From an uncultured Clostridia bacterium (GTDB taxonomy: Bacteria > Bacillota > Clostridia > Christensenellales > Borkfalkiaceae), in contig CANQTD010000002.1 of the NCBI GenBank assembly GCA_947626685.1, positions 1 to 64,000 of the forward strand: a DNA stretch of 64,000 nt. The letters run 5' to 3'. Position numbers and translations under genes: made by a program. Within the stretch, counting starts at the first letter, position 1; each line of letters begins with the position of its first letter. Below the pieces are notes generated by a model. That model was given only the letters and a program-made list of their open reading frames with translations. It did no database searches and was not told the DNA's origin. Below, piece after piece: positions 27,367 through 36,908 of the stretch.

Positions 27367-30300
27367 TCAGTTGTCGTTCGGGCTATCATTCGGTCCGTTC
27401 GGTTCTTCGCTCGGGTTCATGGGCTCGGCAGGGGCTGCGAGCGCCTTCTTCTTACGGGGCAGTACGAGGGTGAGCACGATCCATGCCGCGCAGCCTCCGA
27501 CTGCGATCACGTCGATCCCGACGAGGAGCGGAATGTACCAGCGGAAATTGAGTTCGCGCGTCGCCGTATGGATCGCAACGCCGTCGATCTCGCCGTTTTC
27601 GAGCTTCTCATTGTATTCTTCCTGTGTGGTAAGCGCGTTCGCCCACATGTAGATGATGTCTTTGCTCGCGCGCCTGATCGACGCTTTGAATGCGTTGCTG
27701 GAAGTTCCGTATGCAAAGGAGCCGTTCGAATTCCAACCGTCCATCCAGATATCGCCGCCCGCGCGCACCATCTGGTCGCCGTTCATGAAATCGTGATAGT
27801 CGGCATAGTCGGTGATGATCGCGCCCTTGAATCCCCATTCGCCGCGCACGACTTCGGTGAGGAGGGCCTCGCTTCCGCCCGTCCACACGGCGCCGATGCG
27901 GCCGTAAGAGGTCATGATACCGGACGCGCCGCCCTCTTTGATGCAGATCTCGAAGGGCTTGATATACGTCTCGCGGAGAGCCTGTTCGGTGATCCAGTTA
28001 TACATACCGTCGCGGTTGCTCTCGCTCTCATAGAGGCAGAGGTGTTTGAGATAGCTGAACACGCCGCCGTTCTTTGCGGCCTGCACGACTTTCGCACTCA
28101 TGAGACCGGAGATAAGCGCGTCCTCGGAGTAGTACTCATAGTTTCTTCCGCCGAAGGGGGAGCGGTGCAGGTTGATGGCGGGGCCGTACCAGCCGTTGAT
28201 GCCGTGTTCGGCGCACTCGGTCGCGACCGTGAGCCCCATGCTGTATGCAAGTTCGACGTTCCAGCTCTGCGCGAGCACGATGGAGCTGAAGCCCGTCGTC
28301 CCGTCAAACTTATCATAGAAGCTGCTGACCTGATTCGGACCGTCCACGTCGAGCGTTTGCGGCTTTCCGATCGAGGAGAGGGCAGAGGTCTTAAGATAGC
28401 CGTGCAACACGAGGTTTTGCATCTCGGAGATCGTGAGCTGGTCGAGGACGGTATCCCAGAGTTCGTCGTTATCGAAGTTCTCCGCATCCCCGATCAGTTT
28501 TCCGAGATCCGTGAGCGCGCCGCCGGTCACGCCGCCCTGCGGGTCGTAGATTTTCTCTCCGTCCTTGCCCGTTTCGATCGCTGCCGTGTCGTGTTTGGCG
28601 TCCCAATCTTCCGCCATCTCTTTCGTGTAGAGGTTGAGCGCCCTGATGCGTTCGTCCATCGTGCGGTTTTCTTCCTGCTCATAGGGGAAGGTCCCGACAA
28701 AATCGGCGCGCGAGAGATAGGTAATGTCCGCGGTATTGTCGCTGTTGCCGTCGATCGCAACGCCGTCCGTCGCGTCCGAACCCGTGAAGCGGTTCTTTAC
28801 CTCGTTGCCTGTGACGTCATCGTCAAAGATTTGGATCCCCGTTGTGACGCGATAGGTGATCTCCGTGGTGCCTTCGATGCGGTCGCTTGCAGGTGTGTGC
28901 GCGTCGGTGCGGAGGGAGAGGATATAATTGCCGCCTTCGAGTTCATATCCCTTGAAGCCGTTGTTGTTCTTGTCCTCGAAGTCGTACGACTTCATGTCTC
29001 CCGCCTTGAATTTGAGGGTGACGGTCTCGCTGCTCGGGTGTTCCGCATCGTCTGCGGGGTACTTGCCCTCGGGATAGAGCACCTGCTGCGTCTTGGCGAA
29101 CGCAACGAGGTTGACCGCCGATTTTTCGATCTGATCCGCGTGATAGGGAGGGGTGTAATAGAGCTCGACCACGTCCTGCCCGGGGTGCTCGCCGACGTTG
29201 GTGACCATGACGTCGATCTCGATCTCGGTGTCCTCTTCGATCTCCGCATTGTTGGAGGGCGTGATCTTCGTGACCACCCATTCGAATTCCGTGTACGAAA
29301 GGCCGAAACCGAAGGGGAACTGCACGACTTGGTCATATCCCTCCACGCCCCACACTTCTTTGGCGCGCAGACTGTTCCAGAAGCCCGCGGCGTCCGCCGT
29401 CTCATACCATTTATATCCGACATAGATGCCCTCCGCATAGTCGGTATAGGCCACGCCGGTGTATTTGATATTGCTGCTGCCGTTGGTATGATCGTGGTTG
29501 GTGGGATAGAGCTTATTGCCATTGATCGTATCCGAATAAAAGTTCGTGGTATCGTCGCCGTTGTTTCCGTTCTTGATCCCCGAGCCCACGTTCACATACG
29601 TCGAAGAAGTGGAGAGATCGTAGGCAAAGGTGTCTGCCGTTTTCCCGGAAGGGGTGTATTCGCCGTAGAGGAGCTTGGGAATGGCGCGCGCACCCGCGGA
29701 ACCCGTCGTCGCCACGAGGAAGCACGCGTCGAGACCTTCGATCTTGTCGAGGAAGCCGAGCTCGATCACGTTGGTGGAGTTGATGAGCACGACCACGTTC
29801 TCATAATTCTTGCCGACGTATTTGAGGAGCGCTTCTTCTTCGGTAGAGATCTCAAGATACGTTCTCTCGGTGTCCGTCGTGTCGATCGAGGCCGCACCCG
29901 TGGACTTCAACGTTTTCTTGTACTGCTTTTTCGGAGAGTCGTTGCTCTCGCCCGAGTTTCTCCCGATCACTACGAGGGCCGTGTTGGAAAACGCCTTCGC
30001 GTTTGCGAGAAGTTCGGCGGAGTAATCATCGATCTTCGGCTCGTACAGACGCGAGAACTCATAGTTGAAGCTGTGCAGCGTACCGCTCGAGTTGGCGGCA
30101 TTATAGGGGGAAGCCATGTTGCGCCTGTTTTGGAACGCCTTATACATATCCGTGAGTTCGGTGTTGTATTCGACGCCGTAGTCCTCTAAGGAGCTCAACA
30201 GATCCCACATCTTGGTCGCGCCGCCCGAACCGTCAAGATTGCCGCGCGCCTGCCCCGAACCCGAGCCGCTGAATACCCAATCCACAGAGGCCCAGCCGAA

Positions 30301-30606
30301 CACATTCACTTTCGGCGCTACGCCTTCCTGTTTGGCGAGGGGGAGCAGCCCGTCGTTCTTGAGGAGCACGGTGCCCTCTTTCTGGATCTGTTCCACAAGG
30401 TCTGCGCCCGCCGCACGGCTCACGCTGGTGTCGGCCCCCGTTTTGTAGCCGATGACAAACATGTCGATGGTGGGGGCGAAAATGCCGACCGCGATGTTGA
30501 GCGCGAGTACGACGGCGAGAATGATCGGCGTCAGCGTAAAGCAGATGATGCGGGAAACGAGCTTCCCGACGGAGAGCTTTGCGCCTTTCGGTTTCTTCTC
30601 TGACAT
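27367..30606 (-). CDS. membrane-anchored GH3 glycosidase with permuted domain order
   Basis: A 1079-residue protein. It starts with a membrane anchor (about 20-45, IICFTLTPIILAVVLALNIA), then the GH3 alpha/beta sandwich (EGTVLLKNDGLLPL...), then the fibronectin III-like domain (FPFGFGLSYTEFEW...), and only afterwards the catalytic barrel (NVELAYSMGLTVATE, GPAINLHRSPFGGRNYEY, then GAIITDYADYHDF with the nucleophile Asp). A second membrane segment lies near the C-terminus (YIPLLVGIDVIAVGGCAAWIVLTLVL). This swapped order is known from some rumen GH3 enzymes. The usual KHF motif reads KHL. ATG 30606 is chosen for GGAGG upstream; the frame runs on without a better start. Confidence 0.88.
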   Translation of the reverse strand: MSEKKPKGAKLSVGKLVSRIICFTLTPIILAVVLALNIAVGIFAPTIDMFVIGYKTGADTSVSRAAGADLVEQIQKEGTVLLKNDGLLPLAKQEGVAPKVNVFGWASVDWVFSGSGSGQARGNLDGSGGATKMWDLLSSLEDYGVEYNTELTDMYKAFQNRRNMASPYNAANSSGTLHSFNYEFSRLYEPKIDDYSAELLANAKAFSNTALVVIGRNSGESNDSPKKQYKKTLKSTGAASIDTTDTERTYLEISTEEEALLKYVGKNYENVVVLINSTNVIELGFLDKIEGLDACFLVATTGSAGARAIPKLLYGEYTPSGKTADTFAYDLSTSSTYVNVGSGIKNGNNGDDTTNFYSDTINGNKLYPTNHDHTNGSSNIKYTGVAYTDYAEGIYVGYKWYETADAAGFWNSLRAKEVWGVEGYDQVVQFPFGFGLSYTEFEWVVTKITPSNNAEIEEDTEIEIDVMVTNVGEHPGQDVVELYYTPPYHADQIEKSAVNLVAFAKTQQVLYPEGKYPADDAEHPSSETVTLKFKAGDMKSYDFEDKNNNGFKGYELEGGNYILSLRTDAHTPASDRIEGTTEITYRVTTGIQIFDDDVTGNEVKNRFTGSDATDGVAIDGNSDNTADITYLSRADFVGTFPYEQEENRTMDERIRALNLYTKEMAEDWDAKHDTAAIETGKDGEKIYDPQGGVTGGALTDLGKLIGDAENFDNDELWDTVLDQLTISEMQNLVLHGYLKTSALSSIGKPQTLDVDGPNQVSSFYDKFDGTTGFSSIVLAQSWNVELAYSMGLTVATECAEHGINGWYGPAINLHRSPFGGRNYEYYSEDALISGLMSAKVVQAAKNGGVFSYLKHLCLYESESNRDGMYNWITEQALRETYIKPFEICIKEGGASGIMTSYGRIGAVWTGGSEALLTEVVRGEWGFKGAIITDYADYHDFMNGDQMVRAGGDIWMDGWNSNGSFAYGTSSNAFKASIRRASKDIIYMWANALTTQEEYNEKLENGEIDGVAIHTATRELNFRWYIPLLVGIDVIAVGGCAAWIVLTLVLPRKKKALAAPAEPMNPSEEPNGPNDSPNDN

Positions 30607-30685
30607 TGTTAAGTGATACCTCCGTTTTTTATTGTTTTGCCCGTCGCGCGCCCGCGCGACAAATAGCAAAAACTTACTTACCTAT

Positions 30686-30714
30686 ATAGTATATTATACC
30701 GATATGCCATGCAA
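30686..30714 (-). promoter_or_regulatory. candidate promoter of the permuted GH3 gene
   Basis: On the minus strand TTGCAT, 17-nt spacer, TACTAT. A TATAAT lies 2 nt upstream of this -10 and could be an alternative, but without a good -35. Confidence 0.5.
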
Positions 30715-30779
30715 TATGCGAATTTGGTTTCCATATCAAAAATAGACGAAAAAAACAAACAGTATTTTTGTCGAACCTC

Positions 30780-30808
30780 TTGACATGGGGCGAAAAAGGG
30801 TGTACAAT
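30780..30808 (+). promoter_or_regulatory. promoter of the GH5 operon
   Basis: TTGACA, 17-nt spacer, TACAAT. It is back to back with the promoter of the divergent GH3 gene. Confidence 0.85.
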
Positions 30809-30869
30809 AACAAAAAAAGTTGAATTCTTTCACTTCGCGGCGATCCGCGGAGAGAAAAGCGGAGGGAAA

Positions 30870-32171
30870 ATGAAAAAATTCCGCATTTTGTCGGCGGCGC
30901 TCATAGGACTGATCGCATTGCAGGCGGCCGGTTGTTCGCTTCCGCTCGGCGGGCGGGAGAAGCAGCACAAACTCTCCTTCCTCAAAGCGGAGGGGGAGCA
31001 GGTCTTGGATGCGAACGGGAACGAGGTCTCTCTGCGCGGCGTGAATGCGGGCGGGCTCGGCGTCATCGAACAGTGGATGACGGGTTTTGCGCGCAGCTCC
31101 TCGGAGGACAGCTCTTACGTCGCCCGCGACCACTACACCACGACCAAAGTCTGGCTCGACCGCTTCGGCGAAAAGGATACGCTCACCCTTTGGGAGAACT
31201 ATCAGGCGGCATGGTGGACGGAAGCCGATTTCAAGAACTGCGCCGAGATGGGGATCAACGTGATCCGCCTTCCCTTCACCTATATGAACATTGACTTCGA
31301 CGCCGTCGTAAGTTACGAAAACGCGGGCGGTTTCGACTTCACTTTTTTGGATAACTTCGTCGACACGGCGGAGGAATACGGCATCTACACGATCCTCGAT
31401 CTGCACGGGGCGTACGGTTCGCAGAACGGGCAGGACCACAGCGGACAGATCATCGATTCTGCCGCCGGGGTCACCTTCTACGAAAATGAGGAGTACCTTT
31501 CGCTCACGGAGGAACTCTGGCGCGCCGTCGCGGAGCATTTCAAGGATCACCCGGGCGTCGCGGGGTACGATCTTCTGAACGAGCCCGTGGAGAAAGGACA
31601 GGGCGAAACGGGGGAGAAACACTGGAACGCGCTCGACCGTTTCTACCGCGCCATCCGCGAGACGGGAGACGAGCATATCGCGATCTTCGAATCGTGCTGG
31701 GGCGCAAACGGGCTACCCATGCCCGAGACATACGGTTGGGAAAACTGTATGTACTCCTTCCACCACTACACGGGCTGCGCAGACGACGAGCACGTCGAGG
31801 AGCACTGCAAGAGTTTTGCGGACCGCCTCGACGAGGTGGAAGAACGCGGCTTCGGCGTGCCTCTCTACATGGGGGAATTTACCTGCTACACAAACGAAAC
31901 GCAGTGGACGGTCACCCTCGATCTCATGAATGTCCGCGGCTGGCATTGGACGAGCTGGACGTATAAAATTTGGGGCTCGAGCGGGTGGGGGATCTACAAC
32001 ATCGCCACGCTCAACGAGACGAAGATCGACGCGCACCGCCTCGACTATGTCGCCACGCGAAAGAGTTTCCGCGCCGTCCTCACCGAGACGAATGCGACGC
32101 CCTTTACGTTCCCTTCCGGAAAGACGCTCTTCTCGGTGATACAGGACGCCTGCAAGGGGGAAGAGGCATGA
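30870..32171 (+). CDS. glycoside hydrolase family 5 lipoprotein (exo-glucanase/mannanase type)
   Basis: A 433-residue secreted lipoprotein (lipobox LQAAGC, Cys22). The GH5 barrel has the acid/base Glu238 in GYDLLNEPVE and the nucleophile Glu336 in PLYMGEFTCY; GVNAGGLG and INVIRLPFTYMNID are early-strand motifs and HHYTGC carries the substrate-site histidines. It resembles the fungal exo-beta-1,3-glucanase and related bacterial GH5 branch, but the subfamily and substrate are not fixed. ATG 30870 follows GGAGGG; the frame extends upstream to 30768 but that part lacks a ribosome site. The stop overlaps the TetR gene start (ATGA). Confidence 0.88.
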   Translation: MKKFRILSAALIGLIALQAAGCSLPLGGREKQHKLSFLKAEGEQVLDANGNEVSLRGVNAGGLGVIEQWMTGFARSSSEDSSYVARDHYTTTKVWLDRFGEKDTLTLWENYQAAWWTEADFKNCAEMGINVIRLPFTYMNIDFDAVVSYENAGGFDFTFLDNFVDTAEEYGIYTILDLHGAYGSQNGQDHSGQIIDSAAGVTFYENEEYLSLTEELWRAVAEHFKDHPGVAGYDLLNEPVEKGQGETGEKHWNALDRFYRAIRETGDEHIAIFESCWGANGLPMPETYGWENCMYSFHHYTGCADDEHVEEHCKSFADRLDEVEERGFGVPLYMGEFTCYTNETQWTVTLDLMNVRGWHWTSWTYKIWGSSGWGIYNIATLNETKIDAHRLDYVATRKSFRAVLTETNATPFTFPSGKTLFSVIQDACKGEEA

Positions 32172-32686
32172 GAGTCTGCTTTTTTGTGGAGTCGGCGTTT
32201 TTGGAGATGCTCAAAGAGAAACCCGTCGGGCAGATCCACGTTGCCGATATCCTCGGCGCGGTCGGTATCTGCAAGGGGACGTTTTACAAATATTATTGCG
32301 ATAAATACGATCTTCTGCAAAAGTGCTTTACCAACGAGTACTACGGGGAGATCCTCGGCAGTTCGCATACCTTTGACCAATTTACGGAAAATTCGCTGAA
32401 CGCCTTTCGGAAATCGCCCAAGACCGTGCTGCACGCCATGTCGCCCGACGACAGCGATTCTCTCTTTGCGTACCATACCCGCCTCACCGCACAATTTCTC
32501 AGGCGGGACAGGGAACGGGCGGGCATGACGGAGAACGCCGTCTCGGAGAGGCTGATCGCGCTCTATGCGGAGAACGTCACGCGGCTCACCGCCGAATGGT
32601 TGGGCGCGCCCCGCCACGGACAGACGGAGGACGCGCTCGGGCTCATCCGCGCCGCGCGTCCCGCTTTGCTTCTCGAACAGGAATGA
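32168..32686 (+). CDS. TetR-family transcriptional regulator
   Basis: A 172-residue protein whose N-terminus has the TetR helix-turn-helix: ESAFLEMLKEKPVGQIHVADILGAVGICKGTFYKYYCDKYDLL (quoted in part by motif: KGTFYKYY at 36-43). The rest is a ligand-binding helical domain without recognisable specificity. The start overlaps the GH5 stop (ATGA), so it is cotranslated with the enzyme. It probably controls its own operon in response to a breakdown product (inference). The HTH begins almost at residue 1, so the usual short N-terminal arm is missing. Confidence 0.8.
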   Translation: MRVCFFVESAFLEMLKEKPVGQIHVADILGAVGICKGTFYKYYCDKYDLLQKCFTNEYYGEILGSSHTFDQFTENSLNAFRKSPKTVLHAMSPDDSDSLFAYHTRLTAQFLRRDRERAGMTENAVSERLIALYAENVTRLTAEWLGAPRHGQTEDALGLIRAARPALLLEQE

Positions 32687-32724
32687 TCGCGCTCCGTACG
32701 GAACGTGAAAATATGGAGGTCGCC

Positions 32725-33648
32725 ATGAAACAGCTTTTGTGCAAGATCGGCGTATTCGCCTTCTCTTCCGCGCTTGCCGTCGCGCTCTGCGCTTGCGGCG
32801 GGCCCGATACGCCTTCCACACCCTCAGAACCCGAACTTCCGCCCGCGATCGCATATACGATCGACGAGAGCGTCCTCGGGACGGATAAGACGGCAAACGA
32901 CGCCGATTTTTATGCCGAAAAGGTCGCGCGCGCGGAGAATAGCCCGCTCGCGGGGAAAACGATCTATTGGCTGGGTTCTTCCGTCACCTACGGGGCCTCA
33001 TCCGGCGGAGAGTCGATGGCGGAATTTCTCGCGGCGAAAACGGGCGCGAAGTGCGTCAAGGAAGCCGTCTCGGGAACGACGATCTTCGACGACGGCAAAA
33101 CTGCGGACACGGGGGAGAGATCATATACCCGCCGGCTTACCGAAAGTGCGGTCTTTGATACGGCGGAACATGTCGACGCCTTTATTTGCCAGATCTCCAC
33201 CAATGACGCAACAAAGGCGCGGCTCGGAAAGCGCGGCGCGCTCACGGCGGCGACCGAGACCGACAAAGTTTTTTTCGACCGCGCTACGACGCTCGGCGGC
33301 GTGGAGTACATCATCTCCTATGTAACGGAGGTCTGGGATTGCCCCGTGTATTTCTATTCGGGAAGCTATTTCGGCGACGAGGGAGAGGGCGTGCGCGTCA
33401 ACGGCGATCCGTCGGGTTCCAACTACGCGCAGCTCATCGAGGACGTGAAAGGGGCAGTCGCAAAATGGCAGTCCCTCGGCTATGAGGTGGACGTCATCGA
33501 TCTGTACAACGATGCGGATTTCAACGCACAGGTCTCCGACGAATACTACAAGTGGTGCACGAAAGACGCGATTCACCCGGAGCGCGCGGGCTATCTGAAT
33601 TGGTGGATGCCGTACTTCGAGCAATTCCTCATCACAAAATTAGGTTAA
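32725..33648 (+). CDS. SGNH/GDSL-type hydrolase lipoprotein
   Basis: A 307-residue secreted lipoprotein (lipobox ALCAC followed by GGPDTPSTPSEP, a Pro/Ser linker). The catalytic blocks are GSSVTYGASSGG (nucleophile Ser), SGTTIF with the Gly, STND with the Asn, and DAIHPERAGY with the Asp/His pair. Such enzymes usually remove acetyl or other acyl groups from polysaccharides, which suits the GH5 neighbour. GGAGG precedes ATG 32725; an alternative ATG at 32713 is possible. It is the last gene of the GH5 operon. Confidence 0.82.
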   Translation: MKQLLCKIGVFAFSSALAVALCACGGPDTPSTPSEPELPPAIAYTIDESVLGTDKTANDADFYAEKVARAENSPLAGKTIYWLGSSVTYGASSGGESMAEFLAAKTGAKCVKEAVSGTTIFDDGKTADTGERSYTRRLTESAVFDTAEHVDAFICQISTNDATKARLGKRGALTAATETDKVFFDRATTLGGVEYIISYVTEVWDCPVYFYSGSYFGDEGEGVRVNGDPSGSNYAQLIEDVKGAVAKWQSLGYEVDVIDLYNDADFNAQVSDEYYKWCTKDAIHPERAGYLNWWMPYFEQFLITKLG

Positions 33649-33911
33649 AAAACACAGCGTCCGCATCAAAGACGCAATGCATCGTTGTCCTCCAATATCT
33701 CCGCCTCCACAGTTCGGGTCTACGCCTTACTTCGGAGCAAAGCTCCTCGTACGCCTCGTACGCCCTTAGGCAGAATAAAGAATGTGCGGTCGGGCGACGT
33801 GCTTAATTCTGCCGAGGGATGCGGCATGCCCATAACCTTAGCGACAAAGAGGTCAAATCAATAGACATCCATGCAGCGGGCTTGAATTTGATTCACGCCC
33901 CCTTTGCATTT
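33649..33911. other. intergenic boundary region next to SIR2 gene
   Basis: About 260 nt with no gene that I can support. It holds an inverted repeat GGCAGAAT (33769-33776) / ATTCTGCC (33806-33813), a GGAGCAAAGCTCC hairpin and a direct repeat CCTCGTACG. Base composition falls sharply towards AT-rich at the gene beyond. This may mark the edge of an inserted segment, but no target-site duplication or integrase is seen. Confidence 0.4.
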
Positions 33912-36845
33912 TTATGTGTCCCAGATCTCATCATCTTGAAGGAAATAGCGGTATAACATTTTCTTTTCAAATTCACTCGCCGCTCTTGTTTCAAGTCGTT
34001 TTTTAATTTTGGGAACGATTTCAGATTTATGCTCAATAAGTTTTTGACGCAAATTGGCTCGCTTTGCAAAATTTCCCCACATATAATTTGATAAGTCAAC
34101 TTGCGTATAGTCAAAATGATCCGGATCTATAAGGAAATGTAAGATTGGATATTTTGGGGCTATACTGGCAAGCCTGCTCAAGTCAGTTATGACACCTGTT
34201 ATTTTCATGAAGCAAATAAATTGCAACTCCTGTTCGATAGGGTCTTGTTTTACGATGCGGGAATTAGATGATATTTGATCTAATTCAAGAAGCGACTCTA
34301 TTGCTTTCTCAGCGTCCTCTTTCCTATATGTAACAAGTTTGTTCCAAATGAACTCATAAAGCAGTTCGCGTGGAATACTTTTAAGATTCGCATTCAATAT
34401 TTCTTTTATTGTTGAAAGTTTTTTTGCCGTAGTGATTTTCTCCCAAAAGAAGTAGATGTCTTGAATTTTGTCTTTCACATTTTCGGATGAGATAATAATG
34501 GAAAACAGCTGGTGCTCCACTAATTGGGATTTATTGGGGAGAAGTGCGCGAAGGAGTTGTTTTACTGCATAGGCTCCACGATACTGATAGAGTTCGTCAA
34601 ATTTTCTACAACGTAAAATATTTTCTATCAGAGGAATGCCGTTTTTTATTTCAATATAGGAAATAAAATTTGTAAAAATTTGCATGCTATATGCGGCATC
34701 GGGAAGAATATGTGAGCAATAATGTTCAATGAATTTTTTACAACATAGTAATTTTTCCACACCGATTCTCAGTTTTCTACGATCGCTGATTGATATTTCG
34801 ATTAAGGGAATTATTTCGGCATAATTCATCAAAACCGATAAGATTTCGATATCTGTGATTGTAGTAGACAAGATTGTTTCCACTAAATTCTCAAATGATT
34901 TTACAACAAACTTAATCACCTTTTCGTTTGTTTTCAATTTGACAATATTGTACTTTTTAATTAATGAGTCTAAGGCCTTAGGTGTTATAAATTTAGTGAT
35001 AATACAAAAATCCAACGGCAAGAGCGCATACGGTGTTTTATATGACGGAAATCCCCATTGCGACCGCGTTATCTCGTGTGCTTCGTTGGTGCAAAGTATT
35101 GCTTCAATATAAAGATATAAATATTGATGCAGCGTTGAAATGCCATTAAAAACAAGGTGATTCCGAAAGTAAAACATGAATTCCTGTAGCGCAAGATTCT
35201 GTATTTTGTAGAATTCCGATAATGTATCTCCAAAGATAAAAGAATTATTGGAATAGTTGCTTTTTAATTTTTCAAGATATTTCCGCATAGCATTTAAGTC
35301 GGAGCAATTTCCATCAGTCCAATCTTTGTATGGTTTATAAATTATATCCAAGGATTTTGATTCAATGCTGGATAGAAAATTCTTTAAAGATTGTCCCACT
35401 CTAAAATTGAATTGAGCTAGCAAATCTTGATTGTAAAAATAAGATGCTTTTTCTGAAACAGAGAGGGACTCTTTATTGATCTTCGCAAAAAAGGCGCGCG
35501 CGGTATCAACTGTAAAGCGAGGGGAAAGAATAAGACTGTGATAGAAAAAATTGGCTAAGGTAAAGTTTCTTTCGGTTTGTTCTTGCAACTCAACATATCG
35601 GTTTTCAACATAGAAAACAAATAGCTGATTTTGGAACAGTTGATTGAATAATTTCTTTCCCAAAAAAATATATTCAGGTTCTTTTTGATTGGATCGATAA
35701 GTTATATAATGGATGCCGCAGTTGACAAAAAGTTGTTTCAGGTCTATTGCTCCTTTTTCTCGCAAAGTAAGAAATTTACTCAACTGTACATACTGACCTT
35801 TATCGTAGAGTGTCAAAGTCGAAGAAGCTTTATACCCTTGAATCAGCAATAATTTGAGCAAGATTCCAAGGTTTGAAATATTATGGATTTTAGCCAATTC
35901 GGTTATATATCTGAAATGAGAATTAGCCTCTACAATTGTATCCAGCGAGCTATTTTTAACGTAGGAAAGAAAACTGTATAGATGCTTTCCCTCATCAAAC
36001 TTAATAGATGACGGTATATTTTTTATCAAAGGCACCTGATTGATATTTACAATTTCAATGCCGTTTTTCTTAAAGTATTCAATTTCCAGATTGCTTATTA
36101 CCTTCTTATCCAAAACGAGATAACCAATGCTATTACTTTGCGCTTCTCCTTTTTGCGACCGCAAAAAGTTTATCCAACTAATAATAAGTTTTATATTATA
36201 GTCGGAAACCGAGTAACCCAAAAAAAGCAATATGTGATCCGTGAGCAAAGCTTTTACAAAAGTTTCAATCAAAATGTGATTTTGAGAATAATCCAAATAA
36301 TCCGATTCTTTTAAGACAATGGTAGACGGGGTTCCCAGATCTCCATGCATTTTAATTATATATTTTGATTTTTTTGCGCACAGTAAGTCTTCGTCTTTTA
36401 CAATAAGATCGTATTGATCGCGAAACATATTGCTGGAAGACTCAAGTAGGTTATCGTAGTTCGTTGTAATGATATGATCGGGACAAATGTCAAAGATCGC
36501 TTGGGATAAAGGTGCATCCTCATTCACGGGCGGGAAGGATTGATTAATAATTTGTGAATATTTATCAGGATCTCGATTATATGCGTATTGAGGAATTTTA
36601 AGATATTCATCAGGTGAATATTCTGTCTTTATTTTGCATTTTGTATTGCAGCCTTTTCGCTTCAATTTACAATCATCGCATTTTGAATAACCGGAAAAAT
36701 CTGCCATAGCTACAATTAAATCTTTCCAGCTCGGCATGTTTTCAACATTTCTTGATACGCCGGATCCAATAAAAAGAATCAATTTTTTGTTCTCATTTTT
36801 TTCACGCAAAAGTCGAATTGTCTTGTAGTAGTCAATCAATTCCAT
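33912..36845 (-). CDS. SIR2-domain anti-phage NADase, DSR2-like
   Basis: A 977-residue protein. The N-terminal ~290 residues form a SIR2 domain: FIGSGVSRN (26-33), THE TTNYDNLLE strand with Asn129, catalytic KMHGDLG with His167, and LLFLGYSVSDYNIK. These positions nearly equal those of the essential Asn and His of Bacillus DSR2. A Cys cluster (C56, C59, C66, C70) suggests a small zinc site inside the SIR2 domain. The remaining ~690 residues are helical, without known motifs, as in DSR2, where this region senses phage tail-tube protein. The expected activity is NAD+ hydrolysis causing abortive infection (inference from family). The gene is AT-rich compared with both sides, a sign of horizontal acquisition. 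It stands alone with its own promoter. Confidence 0.75.
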   Translation of the reverse strand: MELIDYYKTIRLLREKNENKKLILFIGSGVSRNVENMPSWKDLIVAMADFSGYSKCDDCKLKRKGCNTKCKIKTEYSPDEYLKIPQYAYNRDPDKYSQIINQSFPPVNEDAPLSQAIFDICPDHIITTNYDNLLESSSNMFRDQYDLIVKDEDLLCAKKSKYIIKMHGDLGTPSTIVLKESDYLDYSQNHILIETFVKALLTDHILLFLGYSVSDYNIKLIISWINFLRSQKGEAQSNSIGYLVLDKKVISNLEIEYFKKNGIEIVNINQVPLIKNIPSSIKFDEGKHLYSFLSYVKNSSLDTIVEANSHFRYITELAKIHNISNLGILLKLLLIQGYKASSTLTLYDKGQYVQLSKFLTLREKGAIDLKQLFVNCGIHYITYRSNQKEPEYIFLGKKLFNQLFQNQLFVFYVENRYVELQEQTERNFTLANFFYHSLILSPRFTVDTARAFFAKINKESLSVSEKASYFYNQDLLAQFNFRVGQSLKNFLSSIESKSLDIIYKPYKDWTDGNCSDLNAMRKYLEKLKSNYSNNSFIFGDTLSEFYKIQNLALQEFMFYFRNHLVFNGISTLHQYLYLYIEAILCTNEAHEITRSQWGFPSYKTPYALLPLDFCIITKFITPKALDSLIKKYNIVKLKTNEKVIKFVVKSFENLVETILSTTITDIEILSVLMNYAEIIPLIEISISDRRKLRIGVEKLLCCKKFIEHYCSHILPDAAYSMQIFTNFISYIEIKNGIPLIENILRCRKFDELYQYRGAYAVKQLLRALLPNKSQLVEHQLFSIIISSENVKDKIQDIYFFWEKITTAKKLSTIKEILNANLKSIPRELLYEFIWNKLVTYRKEDAEKAIESLLELDQISSNSRIVKQDPIEQELQFICFMKITGVITDLSRLASIAPKYPILHFLIDPDHFDYTQVDLSNYMWGNFAKRANLRQKLIEHKSEIVPKIKKRLETRAASEFEKKMLYRYFLQDDEIWDT

Positions 36846-36879
36846 AGGTTTTTCCTCATCATAGCCTGTAGATAATTCT

Positions 36880-36908
36880 ATTTTAACTTATTTGCTTTTA
36901 AAAGTCAA
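36880..36908 (-). promoter_or_regulatory. promoter of the SIR2 gene
   Basis: On the minus strand TTGACT, 17-nt spacer, TAAAAT, followed by a leader of about 28 nt with GAGG before the ATG at 36845. Confidence 0.75.
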
